64,000 bases of DNA, taken from contig NZ_AP014690.1 in assembly GCF_001547995.1 (NCBI RefSeq), forward strand, positions 310,001-374,000, read 5' to 3'. The translations under genes and the position numbers were made by a program. The DNA is from Asaia bogorensis NBRC 16594 (GTDB taxonomy: Bacteria; Pseudomonadota; Alphaproteobacteria; Acetobacterales; Acetobacteraceae). A model generated the notes under the pieces. That model searched no databases, had not been told where the DNA came from, and worked only from the letters and a program-made list of their open reading frames with translations. This document shows positions 51,644 through 60,942 of the stretch, piece after piece (position 1 is the stretch's first letter; each line of letters begins with the position of its first letter).

Positions 51644-52534
51644 CTAGCCCCGGCGTTCGGCAATGGCGGCAGCAAGGGTTGAAACGAGCACCAGCGAGGC
51701 TGCGTTGGAGCGAAATCCCTGAAAATCGGCTTCATGCACTTCCAGCCACAGGCCTGACTGCGGGATGACCGGGCTGGCTGCGCTGTCCGTCATGGCGATA
51801 ACCGGCACATGGCGCGCCTCGAGCGCTTGAAACAGCTCGATCGTGCGGGGTGCGTAATCCGTATAGCTCAGCACCAGAGCTGCATCCTCTGGTCCGGCAT
51901 GGGCAAAGCTTTCCTCTTCCATACCGGTTTCGAGCCCAATGATCTGATGGCGAATATCGAGTTTTGCCAGAAGATAGGACAGATAGCGTATGACTGGCAT
52001 GGAACGGCGCAGCCCCAGGAGATAGAGGCAGTTGGCCTGCGCCATGGTGGTGACAGCAGCCTCAAGCCGTTCAGGCAGCAGATGGGCCTGCAAGGCACGC
52101 AGGGAGTCATGCGCTGCCTCGTAAAAACCATTGAAAATAACTGAGGCTTCGAGCGGCTCGCCATCGACGCGATGCAGCGCATTGACGCGCTCGCGATAGG
52201 TCACGTTGCGCACGCGCAAACGGTCACGAAAAACCGCCTGCATTTCCGAAAAGCCGCCAAAACCCAGCGTGCGGGCAAAACGCACGACGGTCGAGGGCTG
52301 CACGCCGGCCTGTCTTGCCAGGGAGCTGACCGTTCCGAGCGCCACTTCATCGGGATCCTCGGTCACGAAATCAGCAAGCTGGACCAGCCTCTTGGGAAGC
52401 TGCGCATAGCATTGGCGCAGGCGATGGTGGAACGCGTCAAAATCGGACTGGGTCGGCACGGCGTCTTCAGCAATATCGGTCAAGGCAAGGTGATCCGCAA
52501 AAGGGAATGGATATTCCATAGCAAAACCGGGCAT
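51644..52534 (-). CDS. iolR: RpiR/MurR-type regulator, probable iol repressor
   Basis: The protein (296 residues from ATG 52534, or 291 from 52519) has an RpiR-type helix-turn-helix (LGTVSSLARQAGVQPSTVVRFARTLGFGGFSEMQAVFR) and a C-terminal SIS sugar-phosphate sensor domain from about residue 120 (LYLLGLRRSMPVIRYLSYLL, DAALVLSYTDYAPRTIELFQALEARHVPVIAMTDS). RpiR-type IolR proteins control inositol operons in other alphaproteobacteria and enterobacteria. Being divergent from iolC with two matching dyads between them, it is most likely the iol regulator; the name follows context, not a measured function. Confidence 0.85.
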   Translation of the reverse strand: MPGFAMEYPFPFADHLALTDIAEDAVPTQSDFDAFHHRLRQCYAQLPKRLVQLADFVTEDPDEVALGTVSSLARQAGVQPSTVVRFARTLGFGGFSEMQAVFRDRLRVRNVTYRERVNALHRVDGEPLEASVIFNGFYEAAHDSLRALQAHLLPERLEAAVTTMAQANCLYLLGLRRSMPVIRYLSYLLAKLDIRHQIIGLETGMEEESFAHAGPEDAALVLSYTDYAPRTIELFQALEARHVPVIAMTDSAASPVIPQSGLWLEVHEADFQGFRSNAASLVLVSTLAAAIAERRG

Positions 52535-52615
52535 CCGGGCGAAGTGTCCCGGTCGCTCATGACGCCCTTGCCACGCAGTTAATCACATCAGCGTGCGAAG
52601 TTAAAGAAAATTAGG

Positions 52616-52659
52616 GAATGTACGTTCTATGACGTGACCAAGAACAGAATGTATGTTCT
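52616..52659. promoter_or_regulatory. Two spaced operator-like dyads before iolC
   Basis: GAATGTACGTTCT (52616-52628) and GAATGTATGTTCT (52647-52659) are near-identical, each a partial dyad (GAA..GTAC..TTC), with starts 31 bases apart, about three helical turns. They lie 38-81 bases before the iolC start, in the promoter shared with the regulator gene. They are the best candidates for IolR binding. Confidence 0.6.
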
Positions 52660-52696
52660 TATCATGCGCAACGTAACATGCTTGCAGGAGTCGGGG

Positions 52697-54622
52697 ATGC
52701 GCGGACAGGATCTCGATATCATCGCCATAGGACGTTCCTCAGTCGATCTATACGGGCAGCAGATTGGTGGCCGGCTGGAAGATATGGCCAGTTTCAGCAA
52801 GGCAGTCGGTGGTTGCCCGGCCAATATCGCTATCGGCACATCGCGGCTCGGCCTGAAATCGGCCATCATCACCCGTGTGGGTCATGAGCATTTCGGGCGC
52901 TTCATCACCGAGCAATTGCAGCGCGAGGGTGTGTGCACCGATGGTGTGCGCGTCGATCCCGATCGGTTTACGGCGCTCGCCATTCTTGGGGTGCGTGATC
53001 GTGAAAACTTCCCGCTTCTGTTTTATCGCACCGATTGTGCCGATGCAGCGCTGGACGAAAACGATATCGATCCCGCACTGATCGCCCGCGCCAAAGCAGT
53101 TGTCGTGACCGGCACGCATTTCTCGCGCCCGGCTTCGGCCAAGGCGCAGCGCAAGGCGATGGATCTTGTGCATGCGCATGGCGGCAAGGTGGTATTCGAT
53201 GTGGATTACCGCCCCAATCTGTGGGGTCTGGCCGGCATTGGCGATGGTGAGTCGCGCTATGTGAAATCCGAGAATGTCACGCGGCATCTCATGGAAATCC
53301 TGCCGGAATGCGATCTGATCGTCGGTACCGAGGAAGAGCTGCATATTGCAGGGGGCAGCGAGGATACGCTTGAGGCCATTCGGGCCATCCGGGCTGTTTC
53401 CAGTGGCACGATCGTCTGCAAGCGTGGCCCGATGGGATGTGTCGTGTTCGATGGTGCCATTCCCGATACGCTCGAAGACGGTATTTCGGGCCCCGGCTTT
53501 CCGGTTGAGGTCTATAATACACTCGGGGCGGGCGATGCCTTCATGTCGGGCTTCCTGCGCGGCTGGGTCAGGGGCGAGAAGATTGCCGAGTGCTGTCGCT
53601 TCGCCAATGCCTGCGGGGCCTTTGCTGTCTCGCGCCTTCTGTGCTCGTCGGAAATTCCGACATGGGAGGAACTGAGCTACTTCCTCGAAAAGGGCAGCAA
53701 TGAGCGCGCCCTGCGTCGCGACACTGCCATCAATCACCTGCACTGGGTCACGACGCGCCGTCAGCAGACAACGCCCATCATGGCGCTTGCGTGCGACCAC
53801 CGGTTGCAGCTTGAGGAAATTGCCACGGCAGTGGGAGCCTCATTCGACCGTATTCCCAAATTCAAGAAACTCGCTGTCGAAGCCGCAAAATCTGTCTCTC
53901 AGGGGCGTGCCGGTTTTGGTGTATTCATGGATGGTCGCTACGGGCAGGATGCGTTGTTCGAGGCCTCTCATGCCGGGCTATGGACTGCACGCCCTATCGA
54001 GAAAACCGGCTCGCGTCCGCTCGATTTCGAGTGCGGCGGGTCGCTTGGGGCGCATCTGGTGGAGTGGCCGAGTGAGCAGGTGATCAAGTGCCTGTGTTTC
54101 TACCACCCCGATGATCCTGAGGAACTGAAGCAGCGTCAGGAGCGCGAGTTGATCCGGGCCCAGGATGCCTGCCGCAAGCTGGGCAAGGAAATTCTGATCG
54201 AGATCATTGCGGGCAAGAACGGCGCGCTTAATCCCGATACCGTCTCGTCCATCCTTTCGCGTCTTTACGATACCGGGCTGCGCCCCGACTGGTGGAAGCT
54301 CGAGGGGCAGCGCGACAGGAAGGCGTGGGAGAAAATCGGTGCTGTGATTGAGGCGCGCGATCCGCATTGCCGTGGCGTGGTCATTCTTGGCCTCGATGCG
54401 CCAGCCGAGGAGCTGATGGAAGCCTTCGAGGCTTCTGCCGCGACGCCCTGGGTCAAGGGCTTTGCAATCGGTCGCACCATTTTCGCCCAGCCTGCCCGCG
54501 ACTGGCTTGCCGGCAAGACAACCGACGACCAGGCCGTGGCCGAAATGGCGCGCCGGTTTCAGGCCTTCGTGACCGCCTGGGAGTCCCGCGATCAGGCGGT
54601 GCTCTCCGGGGCCAGTGCGTGA
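52697..54622 (+). CDS. iolC: Fused 5-dehydro-2-deoxygluconokinase / DUF2090 (aldolase-type)
   Basis: The 641-residue chain joins two inositol-pathway modules. Residues 1-325 are a PfkB-type kinase (IAIGRSSVDLYGQQIGG, GGCPANIAIG near 36, and the GAGDAFMSGFL catalytic motif near 276) that phosphorylates 2-deoxy-5-keto-gluconate. Residues about 355-640 are a DUF2090 domain (LACDHRLQLEEIA, FGVFMDGRYGQDALF, WWKLEG, GFAIGRTIF), thought to be the class I-like aldolase doing the job of IolJ. Such fusions are known in alphaproteobacteria. ATG 52697 follows GGAG; 21 upstream codons are open but lie in operator DNA. First gene of the iol operon. Confidence 0.92.
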   Translation: MRGQDLDIIAIGRSSVDLYGQQIGGRLEDMASFSKAVGGCPANIAIGTSRLGLKSAIITRVGHEHFGRFITEQLQREGVCTDGVRVDPDRFTALAILGVRDRENFPLLFYRTDCADAALDENDIDPALIARAKAVVVTGTHFSRPASAKAQRKAMDLVHAHGGKVVFDVDYRPNLWGLAGIGDGESRYVKSENVTRHLMEILPECDLIVGTEEELHIAGGSEDTLEAIRAIRAVSSGTIVCKRGPMGCVVFDGAIPDTLEDGISGPGFPVEVYNTLGAGDAFMSGFLRGWVRGEKIAECCRFANACGAFAVSRLLCSSEIPTWEELSYFLEKGSNERALRRDTAINHLHWVTTRRQQTTPIMALACDHRLQLEEIATAVGASFDRIPKFKKLAVEAAKSVSQGRAGFGVFMDGRYGQDALFEASHAGLWTARPIEKTGSRPLDFECGGSLGAHLVEWPSEQVIKCLCFYHPDDPEELKQRQERELIRAQDACRKLGKEILIEIIAGKNGALNPDTVSSILSRLYDTGLRPDWWKLEGQRDRKAWEKIGAVIEARDPHCRGVVILGLDAPAEELMEAFEASAATPWVKGFAIGRTIFAQPARDWLAGKTTDDQAVAEMARRFQAFVTAWESRDQAVLSGASA

Positions 54623-54644
54623 CGTCAGGGAAGAGTATACGCCT

Positions 54645-56501
54645 ATGAAAACCATCCGTCTGACCATGAGCCAGGCCCTTGTTCGGGCCATGATGGCGCA
54701 GAAAACCGAGATCGACGGGCGCATCGAGCCCTTTTTTGCCGGTGTCTGGGCCATTTTCGGTCATGGCAATGTCGCCGGTCTGGGCGAGGCGCTTCATGCG
54801 CAGCGTGACATCCTGCCGACATTGCGTGGTCATAACGAGCAAGGCATGGTCCATGCGGCCACGGCTTTCGCCAAGGCCGCCCGCCGCCGTCAGGTCATGG
54901 CCTGCACGAGTTCGATCGGGCCGGGTGCGCTCAACATGGTTACCGGCGCTGCCGTTGCTCATGTGAACCGTCTGCCTGTCCTGCTGCTGCCGGGCGATGT
55001 TTTTGCCAATCGTATTCCGGATCCCGTGTTGCAGCAGGTTGAGGATTTCGGCGATGGCACGGTCAGTGCCAGCGACTGCTTCAGGGCTGTCTCGCGCTAT
55101 TTCGACCGTATCACACGTCCCGAGCAGATCATTCCGGCCTTCAACCGCGCCATGACCGTGCTGACCGATCCGGCTGAATGTGGCCCGGTGACGCTCTCGC
55201 TCTGTCAGGACGTGCAGGCAGAAGCCTTCGATTATCCCGAAAGCTTCTTTGCAGAGCGCATCCATCGCATACGCCGCCCGGTTGCCGACGAAGTCGAACT
55301 GGAAGAGGCCATTGCCCTGATCAGCCAGTCGCGCAAGCCGCTGGTGATTGCAGGGGGCGGCGTCCTTTATGCCGGGATCGAAAAGCAGCTTGCGGCTTTC
55401 TGCGCGGCTAAGGGTATCCCGGTTGGAGAGACACAGGCCGGTCGGTCCTCTCTGCCCACGTCGAACACCCTCAACATGGGGGGTATCGGGGTGAGCGGCA
55501 GTTCAGCCGCCAATGAAATGGCCGCCGAGGCCGATCTCGTCATTGCCGTCGGAACGCGTCTTGCCGATTTCACGACGGGTTCCTGGGGGTTGTTCGCCAA
55601 CCCGGATATGCGGATCGTCTCGCTCAATATCCAGCCTTTCGATGCCACCAAGCATCAGGCACTGGCCGTGGTGGGCGATGCCGGCAAGTCGCTCTCTGCC
55701 CTCGAAGCAGGGCTGAAAGACTGGAAAGCCATACCGGAATGGACCGGCAAGGCCGAGCGTGCGTATCGCGACTGGATGGACATCTCGGCGCGTTATCAGG
55801 CGCTGCCCGATGCGAGCCAGACCTCCCTGCCAACCGATGCCCAGGTGATTGGCGCCGTGCAGCGGGCAGGGCGACCCACCGATACGGTGGTTTGCGCCGC
55901 AGGCGGTCTGCCTGCCGAGTTGCAAAAGCACTGGCGGGCTGAACAACCGGGCGGATACCATATGGAATATGGCTTTTCCTGCATGGGTTACGAGCTTGCC
56001 GGGGCACTGGGCGTGAAGATGGCCTGCCCGGAGCGCGAGGTGATCGTGATGCTGGGAGACGGATCCTGGCTGATGCTCAATGCCGAGATCGCCACCTCGG
56101 TGGTGCTCGATCAGAAGCTGATCATCGTGCTGCTCGATAACCACGGTTATGGCTGTATCAACCGCCTTCAGCAGGAATGTGGCGGGGCGCCTTTCAACAA
56201 TCTATGGGAAGATTGCAGGCAGGTTCAGCCGTTCAAGATCGACTTTGTGCAACTCGCTCACGGGCTCGGTGCCCATGCCGAGAAAGTGCCCGATCTGCCG
56301 TCCCTGACAGCCGCTGTCGAGCGTGCCCGCGCTGCCGACCGCACCACGGTGATCGTGATCGATACCGATCCCGCACCCACGACTACCGATGGGGGCGCCT
56401 GGTGGGATGTGGCCGTGCCAGAGGTCTCGCCGCGAAGCCAGGTCGGCAAGGCCCGCGAGAGCTATGAGCGCCAGCGTGGCACCCAGCGTATCGGCAACTG
56501 A
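54645..56501 (+). CDS. iolD: Trihydroxycyclohexanedione hydrolase
   Basis: The 618-residue ThDP enzyme hydrolyses 3D-(3,5/4)-trihydroxycyclohexane-1,2-dione to 5-deoxyglucuronate in inositol catabolism. Catalytic Glu65 is in RGHNEQGMVHAA, AVAHVNRLPVLLLPGD follows, then AGGLPAELQKHW and EYGFSCMGYELAGALG. The ThDP-Mg motif is LGDGSWLMLNAEI...NHGYGCINRLQ near 470-510. EYGFSCMGYEIAG is distinctive for IolD among ThDP enzymes. ATG 54645 has GGGA upstream; it follows iolC by 22 bases. Confidence 0.96.
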   Translation: MKTIRLTMSQALVRAMMAQKTEIDGRIEPFFAGVWAIFGHGNVAGLGEALHAQRDILPTLRGHNEQGMVHAATAFAKAARRRQVMACTSSIGPGALNMVTGAAVAHVNRLPVLLLPGDVFANRIPDPVLQQVEDFGDGTVSASDCFRAVSRYFDRITRPEQIIPAFNRAMTVLTDPAECGPVTLSLCQDVQAEAFDYPESFFAERIHRIRRPVADEVELEEAIALISQSRKPLVIAGGGVLYAGIEKQLAAFCAAKGIPVGETQAGRSSLPTSNTLNMGGIGVSGSSAANEMAAEADLVIAVGTRLADFTTGSWGLFANPDMRIVSLNIQPFDATKHQALAVVGDAGKSLSALEAGLKDWKAIPEWTGKAERAYRDWMDISARYQALPDASQTSLPTDAQVIGAVQRAGRPTDTVVCAAGGLPAELQKHWRAEQPGGYHMEYGFSCMGYELAGALGVKMACPEREVIVMLGDGSWLMLNAEIATSVVLDQKLIIVLLDNHGYGCINRLQQECGGAPFNNLWEDCRQVQPFKIDFVQLAHGLGAHAEKVPDLPSLTAAVERARAADRTTVIVIDTDPAPTTTDGGAWWDVAVPEVSPRSQVGKARESYERQRGTQRIGN

Positions 56502-56539
56502 TCCCTTCTGACGCATCAATCCTCATTCTGGAGGCAGAC

Positions 56540-57439
56540 ATGACCATCAAGATCGGCGCAAATCCCATCATCTGGTCCAACGATGACATGCAATCGGTGG
56601 GGGCATCCACCACGCTGGAGATGTGCCTGGCCCAGGCTCGCAAGGCGGGCATACAGGGTATGGAACTGGGGCATAAATTTCCCCAGACCGTTTCAGGCAT
56701 GAAGGCCGCGCTCGACCCGTTCGGTCTCGAGTTCATCTCGGGCTGGTGGTCCACCGAGCTGTTGACCCGCAGCGCAGATGAGGAAATTGCCGCGCTCAAG
56801 CCCCGTCTGGAACTGCTCAAGGGTATGGGCTGCAAGGTCTGTATTGCGGCCGAAACCTCGAATGCCATTCATGGCCAGATCGACACACCGCTCTCGGCAC
56901 GCCCCTATCTGAAGGGCGGCGAATGGACCGAATTTACACGCCGCATGACCGTGGTGGCTGACTTCCTTGCCGATCATGGCATCGACCTTGTCTATCATCA
57001 TCATATGGGCACTGTGGTGCAGTCGCGCGAGGATATCGCACGCTTCATGGATCTGACGGGCCCCTCGGTGAAGCTGCTGCTCGATACCGGCCATGCGCTA
57101 TGGGGCGGGTCTGACCCGGCTGAGCTGGCACGATCCTATCGTGATCGTATCCGCCATGTGCATGGCAAGGATATCCGACCGTTCAAGCGGGCCCAGGCCG
57201 ATGTGTATGACTGGAGCTTCCTGCGCTCTGTCCTTTCCGGCGTCTTTACCGTGCCGGGTGATGGCTGCATCGATTATGCCCGCGTCATGCGCGAACTGCC
57301 CGACTATTCCGGCTGGATTGTGCTGGAAGCCGAGCAGGACCCCGAGATTGCCAATCCGCTCGTCTATGCCCGCATGGGCCGAAATTATCTGGTCGATACG
57401 CTGATTGCGACAGGCCATATGACAGGAGCGGCATTATGA
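56540..57439 (+). CDS. iolE: Inosose dehydratase
   Basis: The 299-residue xylose-isomerase-type TIM barrel dehydrates 2-keto-myo-inositol, the second step of the pathway. Start IGANPIIWSNDDM, GMELGHKFP near residue 44, YHHHMGTVVQS near 151, LLLDTGHALWGG near 179, VHGKDIRP near 209 and DYSGWIVLEAEQDP near 255 all follow IolE. GGAGG sits before the ATG. The stop overlaps iolB by four bases. Confidence 0.96.
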   Translation: MTIKIGANPIIWSNDDMQSVGASTTLEMCLAQARKAGIQGMELGHKFPQTVSGMKAALDPFGLEFISGWWSTELLTRSADEEIAALKPRLELLKGMGCKVCIAAETSNAIHGQIDTPLSARPYLKGGEWTEFTRRMTVVADFLADHGIDLVYHHHMGTVVQSREDIARFMDLTGPSVKLLLDTGHALWGGSDPAELARSYRDRIRHVHGKDIRPFKRAQADVYDWSFLRSVLSGVFTVPGDGCIDYARVMRELPDYSGWIVLEAEQDPEIANPLVYARMGRNYLVDTLIATGHMTGAAL

Positions 57440-58236
57440 GTTCGAAGCTTCTGGTCCATTCCCACAAGCGCGATGATTCGAAATGCACGGTTTCGGTCAC
57501 ACCGCAATCGGCGGGCTGGGGCTATATCAGCTTCAATGTGCGCGTGCTTGAGGCGGGTGAACAGGTGGCGGACCGTACCGGCCCGAACGAAACCTGTCTT
57601 GTCCTGATCAGCGGGAAGGCCCGCATCATCGGCGCAGATCAGGATTTCGGTGTGATCGGCGAGCGCATGGACCCGTTCAGCGGAGCACCCTGGTCGGTCT
57701 ATCTGCCCTCCGGGGCAGACTGGCGCGTTGAGGCCGAGACCCCTGTTGAGCTGGCTGTTTGCGCGTCGCCCGCCAAGGGAAAATATCCGGCAAGGCTGAT
57801 CCCGCCCGAAGAGGTGGGTGAACTGACACGCGGCACAGGCACCAATCAGCGTTTTGTGCGCAATATCCTGCCCGATACGGCCCCGGCTGAAACGCTGCTG
57901 GTGGTTGAGGTCATCACACCGGGCGGTCACTGGTCCAGCTATCCACCGCACAAGCATGACACGGATGACTTCCCGAACGAGACCTATCTGGAAGAGACCT
58001 ATTATCACCGCCTGAAGCGCGGCAGCGGGTTCGCCCTCCAGCGTGTCTATACCAAGGATGGTTCGCTGGACGAGGCGATGGCCATTGCTGACCGCGACGT
58101 TGTTCTGGTGCCCAAAGGGTACCATCCGGTCGGCGCCCCTCATGGTTTCGATCTCTATTATCTCAATGTCATGGCAGGCCCGCGGCGGGTGTGGAAATTC
58201 TCCATGGATCCCGACCAGGCCCATCTTCCCTATTGA
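57436..58236 (+). CDS. iolB: 5-deoxy-glucuronate isomerase
   Basis: The 266-residue bicupin isomerises 5-deoxyglucuronate to 2-deoxy-5-keto-gluconate, between IolD and IolC in the pathway. Landmarks are WGYISFNVRVLEAGE near residue 24, VYLPSGADW near 91, a cupin metal motif WSSYPPHKHD near 170 and YYHRLKRGSGFALQRVYTKDG near 190, then VLVPKGYHPVGAPHGFDLYYLNVMAG. GGAG in the iolE end and the ATGA overlap indicate coupled translation. Confidence 0.96.
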   Translation: MSSKLLVHSHKRDDSKCTVSVTPQSAGWGYISFNVRVLEAGEQVADRTGPNETCLVLISGKARIIGADQDFGVIGERMDPFSGAPWSVYLPSGADWRVEAETPVELAVCASPAKGKYPARLIPPEEVGELTRGTGTNQRFVRNILPDTAPAETLLVVEVITPGGHWSSYPPHKHDTDDFPNETYLEETYYHRLKRGSGFALQRVYTKDGSLDEAMAIADRDVVLVPKGYHPVGAPHGFDLYYLNVMAGPRRVWKFSMDPDQAHLPY

Positions 58237-58260
58237 TCCGACATACCGGAGCACAGACCC

Positions 58261-59289
58261 ATGTCTTACAAAACCGAGACTCTCAAAATTGGCGTTATCG
58301 GCACAGGCGCGATTGGTGAAGACCATATCCGCCGCTGCATGCAGTCACTCTCGGGCGCGGAAATTGTGGCCGTTACCGATGTGAACCTCGTGCGAGCCCG
58401 TGAAGTGGCTGACAAATATGCCTCTCAGGCCAAGGTGCCAGAGGATGGTGAATCGCTCATTGCCCTGCCCGAAGTCGAGGCCGTGATCGTAACCTCCTGG
58501 GGTGGGACGCACGCACAATATGTGCTCGAGGCCATCCGCCACGGTAAATACGTGTTTTGCGAAAAACCGCTCGCGACCACGGCTGCAGATTGCCTGAAAA
58601 TCGTCGAAGCCGAGGCGGCGCATGGCAAGCGCCTTGTTCAGGTGGGCTTCATGCGCCCCTATGATTCCGGGTATCGCGCCCTCAAGGCTCTGATCGACAA
58701 GGGCGAGATCGGTGAAGTGCTGATGATTCACGCAGCCCATCGCAATCAGCGTGTCGGTGCGAATTACAAGACCGATATGGGCATTACCGATACGCTTGTG
58801 CATGAGCTTGATGTCTTTCGCTGGATGCTCGGCGATGACTATGTGAGCGCGCAGGTGATTTTCCCGCGCCGCACGTCAAAGGCCATGGAGCATATGCGCG
58901 ATCCGCAGATCGTCCTGCTGGAGACGAAAAAAGGCATCCGTATCGATGTCGAGATATTCGTGAACTGCCAGTACGGCTATGACATCAAATGCGCCGTCGT
59001 CGGCGAACTTGGCGAGGCCAGCCTGCCGGCACCGCCAGCCGTGGAACTGCGCAAGGCGGCCTCGCTCTCCACTGAAATCATGACTGACTGGAAGGAGCGT
59101 TTCATCGCTGCCTATGATGTCGAGGTGCAGGATTTCATCAATGGTGTGAAAGCCGGCAAGCTCAACGGTGCCACGTCCTGGGATGGATATTGCGCGTCGG
59201 TCGCCGCCGATGCCTGCGTCAAGGCGCAGGAAAGCGGCAGGATCGAGCCAATTACCATGTCACCCAGGCCTGGCCTGTATGGCGGTTGA
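58261..59289 (+). CDS. iolG: Inositol 2-dehydrogenase (Gfo/Idh/MocA)
   Basis: The 342-residue enzyme oxidises myo-inositol to 2-keto-myo-inositol with NAD. Rossmann motif [13 protein letters not shown] near residue 11, CEKPLATT near 99 with the catalytic-domain Lys, [11 protein letters not shown] near 126 and a His-containing catalytic stretch ([14 protein letters not shown] near 178, Asp-x3-His form) are typical of IolG. A GGAG site is before the ATG and only 24 bases separate it from iolB. A second family member follows the transporter gene. Confidence 0.93.
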   Translation: MSYKTETLKIGVIGTGAIGEDHIRRCMQSLSGAEIVAVTDVNLVRAREVADKYASQAKVPEDGESLIALPEVEAVIVTSWGGTHAQYVLEAIRHGKYVFCEKPLATTAADCLKIVEAEAAHGKRLVQVGFMRPYDSGYRALKALIDKGEIGEVLMIHAAHRNQRVGANYKTDMGITDTLVHELDVFRWMLGDDYVSAQVIFPRRTSKAMEHMRDPQIVLLETKKGIRIDVEIFVNCQYGYDIKCAVVGELGEASLPAPPAVELRKAASLSTEIMTDWKERFIAAYDVEVQDFINGVKAGKLNGATSWDGYCASVAADACVKAQESGRIEPITMSPRPGLYGG

Positions 59290-59460
59290 AAGCCGATCGA
59301 TCTGGAAAACTGATATCTCACGAGGCCGGACGGGTCTGTCGCATGTTCTCGCAACGGGGTGCGATGCAGCGCAGGGCGCTCAGGATCACCATGGCCATCT
59401 GAAACCCGGTCTCTGACTGTCTCACCCGGCGGAAAAACCGTCGGGACAGGAGAATCTTCG

Positions 59461-60927
59461 ATGAGAAGAGTAAAAGACGTCGTCATGGTCGCGTCCGAGC
59501 GACATGACGTAGGCTATGTCCTGCGTATCTGCGCTATTGCCGCTCTGGGCGGAATTCTGTTCGGTTACGATACATCGGTCATTTCGGGGGCGATTTCGCC
59601 CTTGCAGGAATATTTCCACCTCTCCCCTGCGCAGACTGGCTGGGCCGTATCCAACGTGGTGATCGGCTGCATGGTCGGCGCCATGATTTCCGGCACGATG
59701 GCCGACAAACTGGGGCGGCGCATGACGCTGTTCATCTGCGCCCTGCTTTTCAGCCTGCAATCGGTCGGGACAGCGCTCGCAACAGACCTCACCTGGTTCG
59801 TGGTCTATCGCATGCTCGGTGGCATCGCTGTGGGTGTCGCATCGGCTATCTCGCCCATGTACATGTCCGAGGTTTCGCCCAAGGATATGCGTGGCCGTGC
59901 GCTCAGCATGGAGCAGTTCGCCATCGTGTTCGGTCAGGTGGTTGTGTTTATCGTCAATTACCTGATCGCGCGTTCCGCTACGCCGGAATGGCTGCTGGAT
60001 ATGGGCTGGCGCTGGATGTTCGGCTCTGAAATCGTGCCCTGCATCCTGTTCTGCGCGACGATCTTCTTCATTCCGGAATCACCACGCTGGCACGTCCTCA
60101 AGGGCCGTCACGACGAGGCGCTGAAAACGCTCACCCGTATTTCGAATGAGCATCACGCCCGCAACCTTCATGCTGAAATCAAGCAGTCTCTGGGTGCCGT
60201 CGCACAATCGTCCCTGGGCTTTACGAAGGTTCTGGGTGATGCGCGTGCACGCTGGATCATTTTCGTCGGGGCCAGCATTGCTGCGCTGCAGCAGGTCACC
60301 GGCATCAATGTCATGATGTATTACGCCCCGATGGTGCTGAAATCGACCAGCGGGAGCCTTCAGGCTGCGCTGTTCCAGACGATCTGGATCGGTTTTGCGC
60401 TACTGGCCGGCTGCATCATCGGCGCCTGGATCGTGGATCGTCAGGGTCGCAAGCCGCTGATGCTCTGGGGATCGATCGGTATGGTGCTGGGTCTGCTCGT
60501 CGTGTCATGGGGGCTCTACACCCAGTCCACTGGCCTCATGGCGCTGACAGGGATGCTGGTATTCATGCTGATGTTCGGCCTGTCATGGGGCCCGGTATGC
60601 TGGATCCTGATTTCAGAGATTTTCCCCAATCGTTTCCGTGCGGTCGGCATCAGCCTTGCTGTCACGTCGCAATGGGGCATGAATTTCGTGGTCAGCCAGT
60701 TTTTCCCGATGCTGAGCGAAAACAAATATCTGACCGAGCACTTCCATGGCGCCTTCTCCATGTGGCTCTTCGCAATCCTTGGATTGTTTGCCCTGTGGTT
60801 CGTCATGAAATTTGTGCCTGAGACCAAGGGCGTTTCCCTCGAGAAAATTGAGGATACGATGATCAATCATCGTGCCCAGTCGAATACGGCGGCCAGTGTC
60901 GCGGCCAACTCCACCCGTCATGTCTGA
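59461..60927 (+). CDS. MFS sugar porter, probable inositol symporter
   Basis: The 488-residue transporter has 12 helices and sugar-porter family signatures: GYDTSVISGAI near residue 36, MADKLGRRMTLF near 81, PESPRWHV near 205, QQVTGINVMMYYAPM near 277, DRQGRKPLM, then PETKGVSLE at the end. It is of the IolT/galactose-proton type. Its place inside the iol operon makes myo-inositol (or another inositol) the likely substrate. AGGAG lies upstream of ATG 59461; the 171-base gap after iolG has no other gene. Confidence 0.92.
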   Translation: MRRVKDVVMVASERHDVGYVLRICAIAALGGILFGYDTSVISGAISPLQEYFHLSPAQTGWAVSNVVIGCMVGAMISGTMADKLGRRMTLFICALLFSLQSVGTALATDLTWFVVYRMLGGIAVGVASAISPMYMSEVSPKDMRGRALSMEQFAIVFGQVVVFIVNYLIARSATPEWLLDMGWRWMFGSEIVPCILFCATIFFIPESPRWHVLKGRHDEALKTLTRISNEHHARNLHAEIKQSLGAVAQSSLGFTKVLGDARARWIIFVGASIAALQQVTGINVMMYYAPMVLKSTSGSLQAALFQTIWIGFALLAGCIIGAWIVDRQGRKPLMLWGSIGMVLGLLVVSWGLYTQSTGLMALTGMLVFMLMFGLSWGPVCWILISEIFPNRFRAVGISLAVTSQWGMNFVVSQFFPMLSENKYLTEHFHGAFSMWLFAILGLFALWFVMKFVPETKGVSLEKIEDTMINHRAQSNTAASVAANSTRHV

Positions 60928-60942
60928 GCGAGGGGAAATCTG

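Noticed and set aside
52748-53800. 350-codon minus-strand frame across iolC
   Set aside because: Antisense shadow of a well-supported PfkB-type kinase frame, with low-complexity sequence.
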